Origin: Craterostigma plantagineum
Taxonomy: Eukaryota > Streptophyta > Magnoliopsida > Lamiales > Linderniaceae
Direction of reading: 5' to 3'
Assembly (NCBI GenBank): GCA_027422505.1
Contig: JAPQWV010001095.1
Coordinates: 1-64,000 of the forward strand
DNA length: 64,000 bases
Shown: piece after piece, positions 45,740 through 55,736 of the stretch
How positions within the stretch are numbered: position 1 is the first letter of the stretch
Layout: each line of letters begins with the position of its first letter
Notes under the pieces: generated by a model
The model's database searches: none
What the model was told of the DNA's origin: nothing
The model's input: only the letters and a program-made list of their open reading frames with translations
Made by a program: the position numbers and the translations under genes

Positions 45740-48700
45740 GAGAGACCATGGGAGGGCGGTGATGGATCTTATCTCTAAGTTTGATTTAAAACTTTTCGGG
45801 CTTTTGGAAACTCGTGTCTCTTCTATTAACGCTAGTGCTGTCTCCGGAGGCATTAGGGACTCTTGGCAATGGTTTTTTGATTATGGTGATGGGCCGGGAA
45901 CGAGGATTTGGGTTGGTTGGGACCCCAGTTTTGTTCATGTCACCATTGTGGGCTGCTCTATACAAGCAGTTCATTGTAGGGTTCATTCTCTTGCATCGCA
46001 GGAACTCTGCTATATTTCCTTTGTGTATGGGAAGAATCGGCGAGAGGAGAGGGCTGATCTTTGGGATGAGATTATCCGGATTTCGGAGAATAGGGCCAAC
46101 GATCCGTGGCTGATCCTCGGGGATTTCAATGCCGTTACTGATATTTCCGAGGCGAAGGGTGGTAATCCGTCTGTTGTGGAGGCGACGGAGCTCAGGGATT
46201 GCTTGATCAATGCCGACCTGACTACCTTACCTTCGACGGGGAGGTTCTTCACTTGGTTCAACCAGCAGCGTGCGGAGGCTGGTATCTGGCGGCGGCTTGA
46301 TCGCATGGCTGGCAATCCCTCGTGGTTTGCTACCCACCCCGATTTGGCTTACTACTGCGATTTTCCCGCTACTTCCGATCACTCTCCTCTTATCCTTGCG
46401 GCTGCCCGGGGAAGTGGGAGGCGTCCTTGCTTCAAGTTTGATAACTTTCTGGTTTCTGATCCTAGGTTCATTGACGTGGTGAGAAGAGGTTGGCTGGATC
46501 ATTCGGATGGCTTCCCGATGTTCTCTTTTGTTCGCCGACTTAAGATGCTCAAGCCACACATTCGCGATCTTAGACGCATGAAGGGGGACTTGGCTAGGAA
46601 TGTTCTTGAGGCCAAACACTTCCTTGAGCTGAGTCAATCTTTTGTTGAGAAATACCCCTCGGAACCCCTTTTCCTTGACTTCGAGTCTACGTGCAGGTGT
46701 TTATACTCCAAGGCTGTGGAGATTGAACAGTCTGCCCTCTCTCAGCGGGCCAAACTTGCTTGGCTTAAGGACGGGGACCAATGTACCTCTTTCTTCTTCA
46801 AGAAGGTGACTCTGAGACGTGCACGTAATCGTATTCTCTCGTTGGAGGACGATAATGGGCTGGTTATTGAGGGTGATCAGCAGGTGGCGGCTGAACTGAT
46901 CCGATTCTATAAGGAGCTACTTGGGAAGTCGGGTAGGGACACTCCGGTTCGTGTGGATGATCTCCGTAACTTTGTTACTACTTCCATTCATCCGGACGTG
47001 GGGGCTGATATGATTCGTCCGGTTACGGGGGCTGAGATCAAGGCGGTGATTTTCGCGATGGGCAGCGAGAAGGCCCCGGGGCCTGATGGTTACACTGCAG
47101 CTTTCTTCAAAGCTGCTTGGGAGGTTGTTGGCGATGATCTTACCTTTGCTGTCCAGGACTTCTTCAGCACTGGCATCTTACTGAAAGGCCTTAACAGCAC
47201 CCTTATTACTCTTATTCCGAAAGGTGAGGCTGCTAGGAATGCGTCGGACTTCCGCCCTATCTCTTGTTGTAATGTCATTTTCAAGGTTATCTCGAAGATC
47301 CTCGCTAACCGGCTGCGTCCCTGCCTTGCTGATCTCGTGCATCCCTCACAGACTGCCTTTGTCCCTGGAAGGCGCATCTCTGACAACATTCTGATGGCCC
47401 AGGAAATCTGCCTTGCTTATCAGAATCGGAGCAAGCCGGCGCGCGTGGCTTTCAAGGTCGATTTGGCGAAGGCCTACGACAAGGTTGAGTGGAGCTTCTT
47501 GTTGGCGGTCCTGTCGGCCATGAAGTTTCCCCCTCTATTTATCAGATGGGTGGCTGCTTGTGTGACCTCGACTTCTTTCTCCATTAATCTCAATGGAGCT
47601 CCTGTGGGTTTCTTCGAGGGGAAGAGAGGCTTGCGACAGGGAGATCCGCTGTCCCCCTACCTCTTTACTCTTGTCATGGAGGTCCTCCATGGTATTATTG
47701 ACTCGAGCATCCGTGCTGATAGCAGATTTCAGTTCCACTGGCGGTGTGAGTCGATGCGATTGGCAATGCTCACGTTTGCGGACGATCTTATGCTGTTTTG
47801 CCATGCTGATACTTGCTCGGTCAAGGTGTTTAAGGATGCTCTGGATACCTTTGCTTCTTTGTCCGGTCTCTGCCCCAACCCCCGGAAGAGCGAGATGTTT
47901 GTTTCTAAGAGGGCTGAGAATATCTCGAACTCCCTCCTGACCATCATGGGATTTCAGCTGGGTAAGCTTCCGGTCCGTTATCTGGGCGTTCCTCTTCTTC
48001 ACTCGAGGCTCCGGCTGGTGGATTGTGCCCCTCTTCTTCACGCGGTGGATAAGCGGGTTGGGTCTTGGTTGAACCGGTCCCTCTCCTACGCGGGAAGGGT
48101 CCAACTTATCCGGTCCGTCCTTGGGTCGATTCATTTGTACTGGTCCAGCGTGTTCCTGCTGCCTAAGGGTGTGGTCAGGGCTTTGGAGACGAGATTTAGG
48201 CGTTTTCTGTGGGCTGGGTCTTCCCCCAAAGTCGCGTGGGAGGAGGTGTGCCTGCCGGTTAATGAAGGAGGCCTTGGTATTCGATCGATCACGGCTGATA
48301 ATAAGGCCATGATGCTGCGCCTTCTGTGGCTTATTGGGAATAGAGATCTCTCTTCGATTTGGGTTAAGTGGCTCCTCCATACGAGACTTCGCCAGCGATC
48401 CTTCTGGGCTGTCCTTCCGTCGTCTAACGATGCGTGGAGCTGGAAGAAGGTCCTTCAGCTTAGAGATGTCTTTCGACCTCTTGTTGACTTTACGGTGGGT
48501 AATGGTGACTCGATTTGGCTTTGGAAAGACCCGTGGCTGCTCCCTTCCCCTCTCGTGGACCACTTCCCTCGGGGTCCGGTGGCGATGGGTCTTCCTATTG
48601 ACACTAGACTGTCCGCGGTCATTAATGCGGACGGGTGGAACTGGCCTGCCAGGTACTCGGTTGAATACTTGGATATTGAACCTTTGCTCCCTGTGATTTT

Positions 48701-49307
48701 CCCTTTGGAGAGGGACTCTTTACGATGGAAAGGCGCTGCTGATGGACGATTCTCTACGGCGAGGGCCCGCGATGCCATTAGGTACCGTCGCCCGGATGTG
48801 CCTTGGGCTGATCTGTTTGGGGGAGCTGCGCGGGTCCCAAGGTTCGAGTTCATCCTTTGGCTCGCTATTCGTGAGCGGCTTTCCACGCGGGATAAACCTT
48901 GGATTGCGTTACGGGCGGGTTCTAATCTGTGTGCTTTGTGCGGCCTTTTCCCGGAGACTACTAATCATCTCTTCTTCGAATGTGAATTCTCATTGAGATG
49001 TGTTCAGTTGCTTGAAGATAGAACAAAGTGGAGCTGGCCGGTTCGTGTTTGGAGTTTGGGCGTGCGTTCGGCAGCTAGGAGATGGCGAGGTCACCATCTT
49101 CTTCACGTGATGTTCCGTCACTTGGTTGCCTCATTGGTTTATCACATCTGGAAGGAGCGGAATAGGCGTTGGAAAGAGAACATCTCCTCATCTCCTCAGC
49201 AGGTGATTTCGTTGGTTCTCGGTTTGGCGTGTTCGCGACTTGACACGGTTCACACGCGGTTTGCCTTCCAGGTGGCGGCTATCAAGCGACTGTGGCATGT
49301 TGGTTGA
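45699..49307 (+). CDS. LINE-2 ORF2: endonuclease-reverse transcriptase (intact ORF)
   Basis: An uninterrupted frame of 1,202 codons from ATG 45699 (MIALASWNVRGLN). It nicks target DNA and reverse-transcribes LINE RNA at the nick. Residues about 1-230 form the exonuclease-endonuclease-phosphatase endonuclease: N in SWNVRGLN (about 8), E in LLETR (about 37), GDFNAVTD (about 141) and SDHSPL (about 226). Residues about 430-730 form the RT: KAPGPDG (about 457), AFKVDLAKAYD, RQGDPLSPYLF and the catalytic FADDL (about 691). Residues about 1040-1110 hold the zinc-binding RT-associated domain (CALCGLF...NHLFFEC). It overlaps the ORF1 end by 41 bp. Whether it is transcribed is unknown: the 5' UTR promoter is missing and it is embedded in an LTR. 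Confidence 0.95.
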   Translation: MIALASWNVRGLNKRDHGRAVMDLISKFDLKLFGLLETRVSSINASAVSGGIRDSWQWFFDYGDGPGTRIWVGWDPSFVHVTIVGCSIQAVHCRVHSLASQELCYISFVYGKNRREERADLWDEIIRISENRANDPWLILGDFNAVTDISEAKGGNPSVVEATELRDCLINADLTTLPSTGRFFTWFNQQRAEAGIWRRLDRMAGNPSWFATHPDLAYYCDFPATSDHSPLILAAARGSGRRPCFKFDNFLVSDPRFIDVVRRGWLDHSDGFPMFSFVRRLKMLKPHIRDLRRMKGDLARNVLEAKHFLELSQSFVEKYPSEPLFLDFESTCRCLYSKAVEIEQSALSQRAKLAWLKDGDQCTSFFFKKVTLRRARNRILSLEDDNGLVIEGDQQVAAELIRFYKELLGKSGRDTPVRVDDLRNFVTTSIHPDVGADMIRPVTGAEIKAVIFAMGSEKAPGPDGYTAAFFKAAWEVVGDDLTFAVQDFFSTGILLKGLNSTLITLIPKGEAARNASDFRPISCCNVIFKVISKILANRLRPCLADLVHPSQTAFVPGRRISDNILMAQEICLAYQNRSKPARVAFKVDLAKAYDKVEWSFLLAVLSAMKFPPLFIRWVAACVTSTSFSINLNGAPVGFFEGKRGLRQGDPLSPYLFTLVMEVLHGIIDSSIRADSRFQFHWRCESMRLAMLTFADDLMLFCHADTCSVKVFKDALDTFASLSGLCPNPRKSEMFVSKRAENISNSLLTIMGFQLGKLPVRYLGVPLLHSRLRLVDCAPLLHAVDKRVGSWLNRSLSYAGRVQLIRSVLGSIHLYWSSVFLLPKGVVRALETRFRRFLWAGSSPKVAWEEVCLPVNEGGLGIRSITADNKAMMLRLLWLIGNRDLSSIWVKWLLHTRLRQRSFWAVLPSSNDAWSWKKVLQLRDVFRPLVDFTVGNGDSIWLWKDPWLLPSPLVDHFPRGPVAMGLPIDTRLSAVINADGWNWPARYSVEYLDIEPLLPVIFPLERDSLRWKGAADGRFSTARARDAIRYRRPDVPWADLFGGAARVPRFEFILWLAIRERLSTRDKPWIALRAGSNLCALCGLFPETTNHLFFECEFSLRCVQLLEDRTKWSWPVRVWSLGVRSAARRWRGHHLLHVMFRHLVASLVYHIWKERNRRWKENISSSPQQVISLVLGLACSRLDTVHTRFAFQVAAIKRLWHVG

Positions 49308-51629
49308 GGGTTGGGCTGTTCTTCTTGTTTGGTGTTTGTGTGGGTTTTGGCTTGCTGTGTTGTTTGTGCTTGTTTGACCAGTAGCCTGTTACTGGTTTGT
49401 GGGTGGGTTGGTCCACCTTTTCACTGTACTTCTTTCGTTTTTTATTTTCGGAAAATTTACCAAAAAAAAAAAAGTTTCTTTACTATGTATCTCGAAATCT
49501 TTTTCATTGTATATCTCGAAATCTATCTATTATACCTTTCGAAATCTATCTATTACATACCTCAAAATCCTTCTAATTATTATATCTCGAGATCTATCTA
49601 TGATACACTTCGAAATCCTTCTATAATACATTTCGAAATCTTTGGGGGGTATGATACTAGGTCGAGAACGTCTGAAACCAGTAATTCTCCCAAAAACCCT
49701 AAAAACTGTACTGTGTCGAGATCATTTTCAACAAAATTACACTGAATCCCGAAAATCTTGCACCTCGAATTGTTAAGTTTCTAAAGGACATAATAAAATT
49801 TCAAGCCGTTACATGCAATGCTTCGAAAGTCATTAAAGCTTGCCTTTCCTAAACATATATGAATATGAACAAAAATCTATGAACTTAGGGTTTCTAATCA
49901 TGACCTATTTCGAATTTCTCTTCCCTATGCTTAATATAACATTGCGTAACATTTATATAACTTGAAACACGTTAATACGACAAACTGTAGTGTACCTTAC
50001 CTTGGTATTATAGATTTCGAGTGGTTATACCCCTTGTGTTGCTAAGTTCTTAGTTTCCTTTTTAATTCACCTCCTGTTCAACGATTCTTCAAGGCTTTTG
50101 TAAATAATTGGCATTTGGTAGAAATTTTAGAATAGATAAGTATCGAGTTCTTGAGAGTATTGATGATGGGACTTTATTAAGATAACGATTCTTTTTGCTT
50201 TAAGCTCAAGGAAGCTTAGCCCATGTCATACCTATATTATTTGAGCTTTTGGGCTTTTTATAATAATTAATGTATAGCCCATTATCAAAATAAATTATTA
50301 ATTTTGAGTAATCCCATAACTAGGTTTCCAAAAAAATAATTCGGCCCTTATATAATTTATATTTTGTTCCGAATCTTAATTTCCGTATTAACATTCCTAA
50401 TTCAATAAATCCACATAATTATTACATCGAAATCCCGTATTAAGTTTTACGGGTATTACAGATCGTTCCGGGGCCTCCGGGCTAGATCGTCACGCCTGTA
50501 TGTCCTTGATCGAACCTCCGAGACTGCTCCCGATGGCTAGACGCAGTTCGGTTCGGGCGTCGGGCTTCGTCGAACGATCCCGTGGCTTGATGTGGCTTGA
50601 GAAGTTCAAAACTTAAGCCAACGTATGTTTTTCTCTCTAGTATTTGTTGAGATGAGAGCAAAAATGACCAAGTCCTTTTTCTTTCTTAGTCAAGCCTTCT
50701 CAGTCTCTTTGCAAGTCAAGTGTCTTATTATTGCATGTCGTAAAAATCCACTAACATTAGTTTACTATTTTTCTATAACACTTGTCAAGCAAGCCAAGAG
50801 TGTGTCATTTGCCACCTCATGTTATGTGGCATATAATGGAGTTATACACATGTTCTATGACCAAGTCAACATGCAAACTTTTAATTTATTCCATTTCGGC
50901 CCATGAAGTTTCTAAATTCTCAATTTAGTCCCTCAATTTTAAGTAATAAAATAATTAAATCCAATCTAATTATTTTAATTACAACTGAGCCTCACTTAGT
51001 TAATTAATTAAGCACTTAAGACAGTCTTATGTCCTAATTATTTCCGTGACCCTCAACGGAACATAACTAAATCGTCGACACCTCGTATCAACTATGCCAC
51101 TACCTTAACGAATATCATTTGTTAGGTTCCAGAGGAAAAGCTGTAGCGACCCTCGTTTTCTAATACTAATTGTGGCGGATTTTCGCAAACGTAAGTCGCA
51201 GAAGACCCGTCTAATTAAAAACTTTTTCAGAATAAAATATATTACGATATATCGTCTACACCGTCATCACTATACACGGGCCGTAGCCTCAAAATAACAA
51301 AATCTCAAAATCCTAATGTCGCTCCACAGGTCGCATCCATGTACAACCTCGCCCTCAAAAGTCCGTGGAGCACCGCCGTCAGCCCGCCTCAGCCGCGACG
51401 CGCATCAGCATCGGGCTCGGTACCTACAACACGTAAAACCCTGAGCTATCGCTCAGTAGGTGAAATATGCATGACATGCAACATGTACTCACATCCCAAC
51501 CCCAACATCTCACAAATGCAATGCACGCTCTTTCCACGTCTCGGTCTTACCTCACACGCTCGTTACCCATCTCTACCCTTTCTTAATATTAGGGCCCTAG
51601 GTCGGACTATGCACCTCATAACTAAACCT

Positions 51630-51790
51630 ACGGCACCAACCGTAGAGTCCGAGCGGCACCAACCATTCATCTCGACGGCAACAACCGTCATCAGCGGCAC
51701 CAACCACTGATCATACCGGCACCAACCGGTCACATAAAGTCGGGCGGCACCAACCACCCGTCTCGACGGCACCAACCGTCAGGTGCACTA
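51630..51790. repeat. Minisatellite CGGCACCAACC, in G4 solo LTR
   Basis: The core GGCACCAACC recurs about seven times at 20-25-bp intervals. It has the same relative position in the LTR as the minisatellites of G1, G2 and G3. Confidence 0.8.
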
Positions 51791-51947
51791 GTACCAACCT
51801 CAACTCGACTCCGAGTCGACAACCGAAATCGGTCACATCTACCCACACGCGCCTCGCGCCGACACCGTAAGGTGTCACCGTGCCAACACGGTCAACCTCT
51901 CTCACACTGACATGTCGTGCACATGCTATGCAGTGCAAATAAAAATA

Positions 51948-52637
51948 CAAGTTGCTCAACAAGGCGCTGCTCGGTGGGAACATATGCTCGTCGGGTATTT
52001 TCTTGGTAAGCGTCCGTATTTCCCACATGTTGAACGCTTTGTCCGATTGATTTGGAAGAACCTTATCGAAGTTAGATCGACGATAAACGGATTCTTCAAG
52101 TTCCGTTTTAACTCGAAAGAGGCGGCTGATGCGGCCTTGGAAGGTGGACCGTGGCTCTTGCAAGGACAGCCGCTCTTCCTCGAAGCTTGGCATACGGGAT
52201 TTTCTTTTGAAAAGAAACAGCATCCGACTATTCCGCTTTGGGTTAAGCTCCGAAACGTCCCAACGGAATACTGGACTCAGGTCGGCCTTGGAATCATTGC
52301 AAGCGTGCTTGGGAAGCCCCTTTTTGCAGATGCTATGACGGCTCGTATGGACCGCCTTGAGTATGCTAGGGTATGTATTGAAGTGCCATTGACGGATGAC
52401 CTTGTCGACCGGTTCAATATCCACATTCCAACTAAGGATGGGAGTTCTTCGGGTGTCGTACCCGTTAGTGTCGAATATGAGTGGCGACCGAAAAAATGCT
52501 CGTCGTGCGACTCTTGGGCCCATAGTATCGCGACTTGTCCCAAAACCCGGACGAGACAACCGCCTAAGGACATGGCAAAGACCCCGCCCAACCTAAGACC
52601 AAAGGCCACTGTTTGGCCATCTCCGTTGGTGCCATGA
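51948..52637 (+). pseudogene. LINE-3 ORF1 fragment (DUF4283 / zinc knuckle)
   Basis: It is open from the LTR flank into a stop at 52637. It contains the RNA-binding DUF4283-like domain and one CCHC-type knuckle. The C-terminal part resumes after the internal A tract in other frames (52690-52968, with W-x5-PR like LINE-1; 52749-53015, with NMFEALADLEANHE). Confidence 0.75.
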
Positions 52638-53266
52638 GTTTCATGCACCTACTCTGTAACGTGCCATTTCCAAAAAAAAAAAAAACAGCGTGACACGGCC
52701 GTCCGACCATGCACAAATGCCGCCACGGCCTCCTATGCAAAAGCGTGCTTGGACTCTTGTGGAACCAAGGGTAAAGGTCGAGTTCATAAGGAGGCCGACA
52801 GGACTGGCTTTCATAGGGAACGCCAGCCACGGAGCCCTGCCCGCATTAGGCCGACTCATTCTGGAATGGCGGAAACATCCACTTCTAGAGGCGTTGGGAC
52901 GCCTTACCACCACGAGGACCGTAACATGTTTGAGGCACTTGCTGACCTTGAGGCTAACCATGAGGTGACGAATAATTGCAGCCAAGGAGTTGGCCACGAC
53001 GTGGGTGACCCCTGATCCTACTCGCCACTTGGATGAAGGTGCCATGGGGCGTGCTCGGGTGGCTTGCTTGGAAGAGCTTTGGTTTGCTTTTATTGGCTTT
53101 CTTTGCTGCCTTTCGCTCGCTGTTTGATTGGTGCTTTCTTGGCCTTGATTGTGTCGTAGGGTGTCTACTGGTAGCTTGTTACCCGTTGGTTTTCGCTCTT
53201 TGAGCGAGTCTCATGTACTGCTTTCCTTGTTTTTATTTAGTGACCATTTCCCAAAAAAAAAAAAAA
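51948..53266 (+). mobile_element. LINE-3: short LINE with ORF1 only
   Basis: About 1.3 kb ending in poly(A) (about 53253-53266). It is 5'-truncated at the start of the DUF4283 domain (VAQQGAARWEHMLVGYFLGK...), then has PLWVKLRNVP, the knuckle CSSCDSWAHSIATCP and an ORF1 C-terminus. The LINE 3' UTR then follows directly, with no ORF2 at all. Unlike LINE-1 and LINE-2 it keeps the continuous reading TQVGLGIIASVLG where they have a frameshift. A second A tract at 52671-52684 suggests a further small poly(A) insertion inside ORF1. No clear TSD was found. Confidence 0.8.
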
Positions 53267-55109
53267 CATTACAAACATAAACAATATTATCCCCGAAAAT
53301 ATTTTCGCTCACCCCGTAATTCACTAACGGTATTTCCTCGAAATTTTCTATGAAATATTTCCCTGAATTCCCTAAAAATAATTCTTCTCAAGCATTCTAA
53401 TTCTGCTAACAAATAAACCTATCTACCCGTCTGTTCAAAAATAATACCCATACAGAAAATTATTAGAACTCAAAAACCCTAAAATGTAGAAAACCCTAGA
53501 ATCCTTGAACACCCTAATACCACGAAAATTTTATAGTCCTTAGAATAATCACTTGCTGAAATCTTTAGGTTATGAAAATGTCAAGTTGCTGAAAATTCAA
53601 TAGATAATGTCATAAACTAAATAATACTAAAAATATGTCTACTACACTAATTACCGAATGAAATTGCATAGTTGAAACAACTTAACCAACCATTACTTTA
53701 CTATTCAAGGCTCAATACAAACTTTACTAACCTAAGAACACGGAAAGTTCTCACCTATAAGGATGAAACATCGAAACATTGCAGTATTTGAGATATCAAC
53801 GAAAACTCCCCTATGTCCAAGAACTAAACTTGTACTTCCATTAATCATTTAATCTCAACATTAAGGATAATAATATATTGCCATCACGAAGACTTTAACA
53901 TGGAACCATCACGAAAACTTTGGGCAATTCATGTTACCACCACGTAACTTCATATGATTCATTTAAGCACACATCAAAATCCATACAAATCACACAATCA
54001 CTTCGAAAGTTTCACAGAATTATTCCATACTCACATAAGGTATCAAAGCAACATAAGTATAATTAAACATGTAAGGGTTACGTATTGTAGGTGAGAATTT
54101 CACCTACCTAACCTCCGTTGATAGATAAATTTCCTAACTTAAATCCGCAGCTAGTTGTCGAGTACTTGTTGTTCTTTGTTGTACTTTCGTTGCCTTCAAG
54201 TCACACAAAAAAATCTTCCCCACACACACCTATATGTCTATATATATGTGTGGCCTTATAAATACACACGTATGTGCTTTGCCTATTTCCTTAAGGTTAA
54301 GAAACCTTTTATTAGTCACTCCTATTAATAACTCCAAGGGCCACCACGTGTACTTATGCCCTTTGATAGATTAGTTTTATTATTTAATTTATGTACATAG
54401 TGTAGACATATCATACCTAAGTATTATGTAAGCCACGAAACTTCTTAAGTTTTCCCATCATGAAAACTTCAATTTATCGTTATTATATATATTTATGTGT
54501 GTATGTATGTATATCTAACTGTGTCTAATGTATAGACCAGGAAAACACTAAGTTAGGTCCGCGTGAAGTTTGATGAACTAAGGACACGAAAATCTCTTAT
54601 CAACAGGGACTTTATTAAAATTTCTAAGTTGTGTTATTAATCAGTCAACTACACCGTAATCCCGTATTAAATTTTACGGGTATTACAAAAGCCCGCCGTT
54701 TTCGTTCAAGTTCATTACCATTTTTAAGCGCGACTCTCTAGGTCCGTCTCAACTGGCATGGTAGGAATCCACGAGTCTCGTATTCGCCTAGCCTATCCGC
54801 GGTACCGGACAGATCCCAGTTGAGAACGAATTTTGATCTAATCGAAATTCGGGCGAACCCACTATAGTGTATACTTTTAAATACCTCTTCTTTCACTTGC
54901 GTCCCGGTTAGGTGAGAGCCATGTAAATGTCAAAGTCACTGACCTAACTCTATGTTATAATCGAGACCCAACCGATTATTTAAACTCCGCCCCATATCTA
55001 ATACGAGCGAGCTTTCCAAGCTTCGGCCGAAGTCTTTATAATCATTGTTCTCCGATAGCTCATAGGACGTTAACCTATATGAATATAGGCAGTGAAACCC
55101 GATAGCAGC

Positions 55110-55736
55110 GGTTGCGTTTCGCTGCTGGCCCGTATCCCATTTCCGAACACTTGCAGGCCTAGCCAACTACCAACAAACCTAAATCGCGAAAGCAAATCCG
55201 TCAGTGACCCTATCGCTCTGAGGCTGCTATAGTCATTCGTTCAACCATTGACAACATCCTAGTTATGTGATTGAGATGAATACGAGCCGAATGTCCGAAT
55301 ACGCGATCTCTCCGATCACCAATATCTCCATCACGACCCACAACCTCTTAGATAATCGGTGAGACTACCGATACTATGTGGTCGTCAATGAATAAGTCAT
55401 ATTCGGATATCTAGTCACCCTCCTAGAATCCTTAGACTTACGGACTTTTTATTTAATGATGAGATTAAGGACCGCACGGTGTCTCCTCTATCGTCCCCAC
55501 GAGGATCAGACATCCAACTCAAACATTTGGGGTGTTATTTATTTATCACACCGCCGGATGCCAAGCAGACTTTATATTCGATAAATAAACAATAATGCCT
55601 TTATTATAGTAAAAATAATATTCACTACTTTATTTTGACAGTATATACAATAAAACTATTTAGCGACCTAAACATCATCGTGCGCCCTATATATTCCTAG
55701 TCCTCGTATGGCATTCCGAGGGCACACTCCCTAACA
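55110..55736 (-). repeat. Copia-like LTR fragment (tentative)
   Basis: On the minus strand the segment starts TGTTAGGGAGTGTGCCC (55736 leftward), a start typical of plant Ty1/copia LTRs, with a TATATA-rich stretch about 40-50 bp downstream. The left side meets F unit D at about 55109 without a visible TSD. There is no coding sequence. Confidence 0.35.

Larger units (their letters stand above)
44165..49473 (+). mobile_element. LINE-2: 5'-truncated LINE with intact ORF2
   Basis: This sense-strand copy of the LINE-1 family runs from within ORF1 to a 12-A tail (49462-49473). It is truncated by about 0.8 kb at the 5' end (the start corresponds to LINE-1 position about 7565). It shows no target-site duplication. 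Instead the G2 LTR flanks are separated by a deletion of about 405 bp, and the 5' junction has about 3 bp of microhomology (ATT). Confidence 0.94.
24389..50460 (-). mobile_element. G2: Ty3/gypsy chromovirus, heavily nested
   Basis: An LTR element on the minus strand with TSD GATCG (24384-24388 and 50461-50465) inside F. Its LTR is about 2.54 kb. The internal region contains a degraded gag-pol, a SINE, and the whole of G3; its right LTR contains LINE-2. Subtracting these leaves roughly 9-10 kb, close to G1. The PBS and PPT are present. Coding decay (many frameshifts) and the load of insertions indicate that it is older than G1 and G3. Confidence 0.93.
43010..50460 (-). repeat. G2 right LTR (5' LTR), split by LINE-2
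   Basis: LTR sequence occupies 43010-44164 and 49474-50460. Compared with the left LTR, about 405 bp (left-LTR 25530-25936, most of the CGAAATC array) are missing at the point where LINE-2 sits. The two LTRs otherwise differ by scattered substitutions and small indels. Confidence 0.92.
51142..54687 (-). mobile_element. G4 solo LTR (containing LINE-3)
   Basis: A single LTR begins TGTAGCGACCCTCG and ends ACGGGTATTACA, with TSD AAAGC (51137-51141 and 54688-54692) in F unit D. There is no PBS, PPT or coding region, so it is a solo LTR left by LTR-LTR recombination. It is related to G2 at both ends but diverged inside. Modules: acceptor-like site (about 51424), a stem-loop with CTGAGC/GCTCAG (about 51450), a CGGCACCAACC-type minisatellite (about 51630-51790), a donor-like site (about 54106), and diffuse CACGAAAACTTT/CGAAAATTT motifs. 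Confidence 0.9.
1..55109 (-). mobile_element. F array: tandem non-coding LTR/PBS units (outermost host of the nest)
   Basis: A unit of about 2.5 kb recurs head to tail. Units start at TGTTGGGGTGGGCC (1781, 21263, 23788), and each start is preceded by the reverse complement of the iMet primer-binding site (GCTCTGATACCA). Read on the minus strand, an LTR ending in CCCCAACA is therefore followed directly by a PBS, as in an LTR retrotransposon. No unit has an ORF of retroelement type, so it looks like a non-autonomous element or a PBS-bearing LTR multimer produced by unequal recombination. The other LTR boundary (PPT side) could not be fixed. The array is interrupted by LINE-1, G1, G2 and the G4 solo LTR. 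Its left end is outside the window, and homology stops near 55109. Confidence 0.7.
23788..55109 (-). repeat. F unit D, split by G2 and the G4 solo LTR, truncated
   Basis: F sequence occupies 23788-24388, 50466-51141 and 54693-55109, about 1.7 kb of the 2.5-kb unit. Homology to other F units ends just after CCCGATAGCAG at about 55109, where a different sequence begins. There is no PBS in this unit because the PBS-proximal part is missing. No coding sequence is seen. Confidence 0.7.

Noticed and set aside
49481..49745. Coding frame MYLEIFFIVYLEIYLLYLSK... (also 25949-26209)
   Set aside because: It is a translation of the CGAAATC motif array; the apparent hydrophobic repeats come from the DNA repeats.
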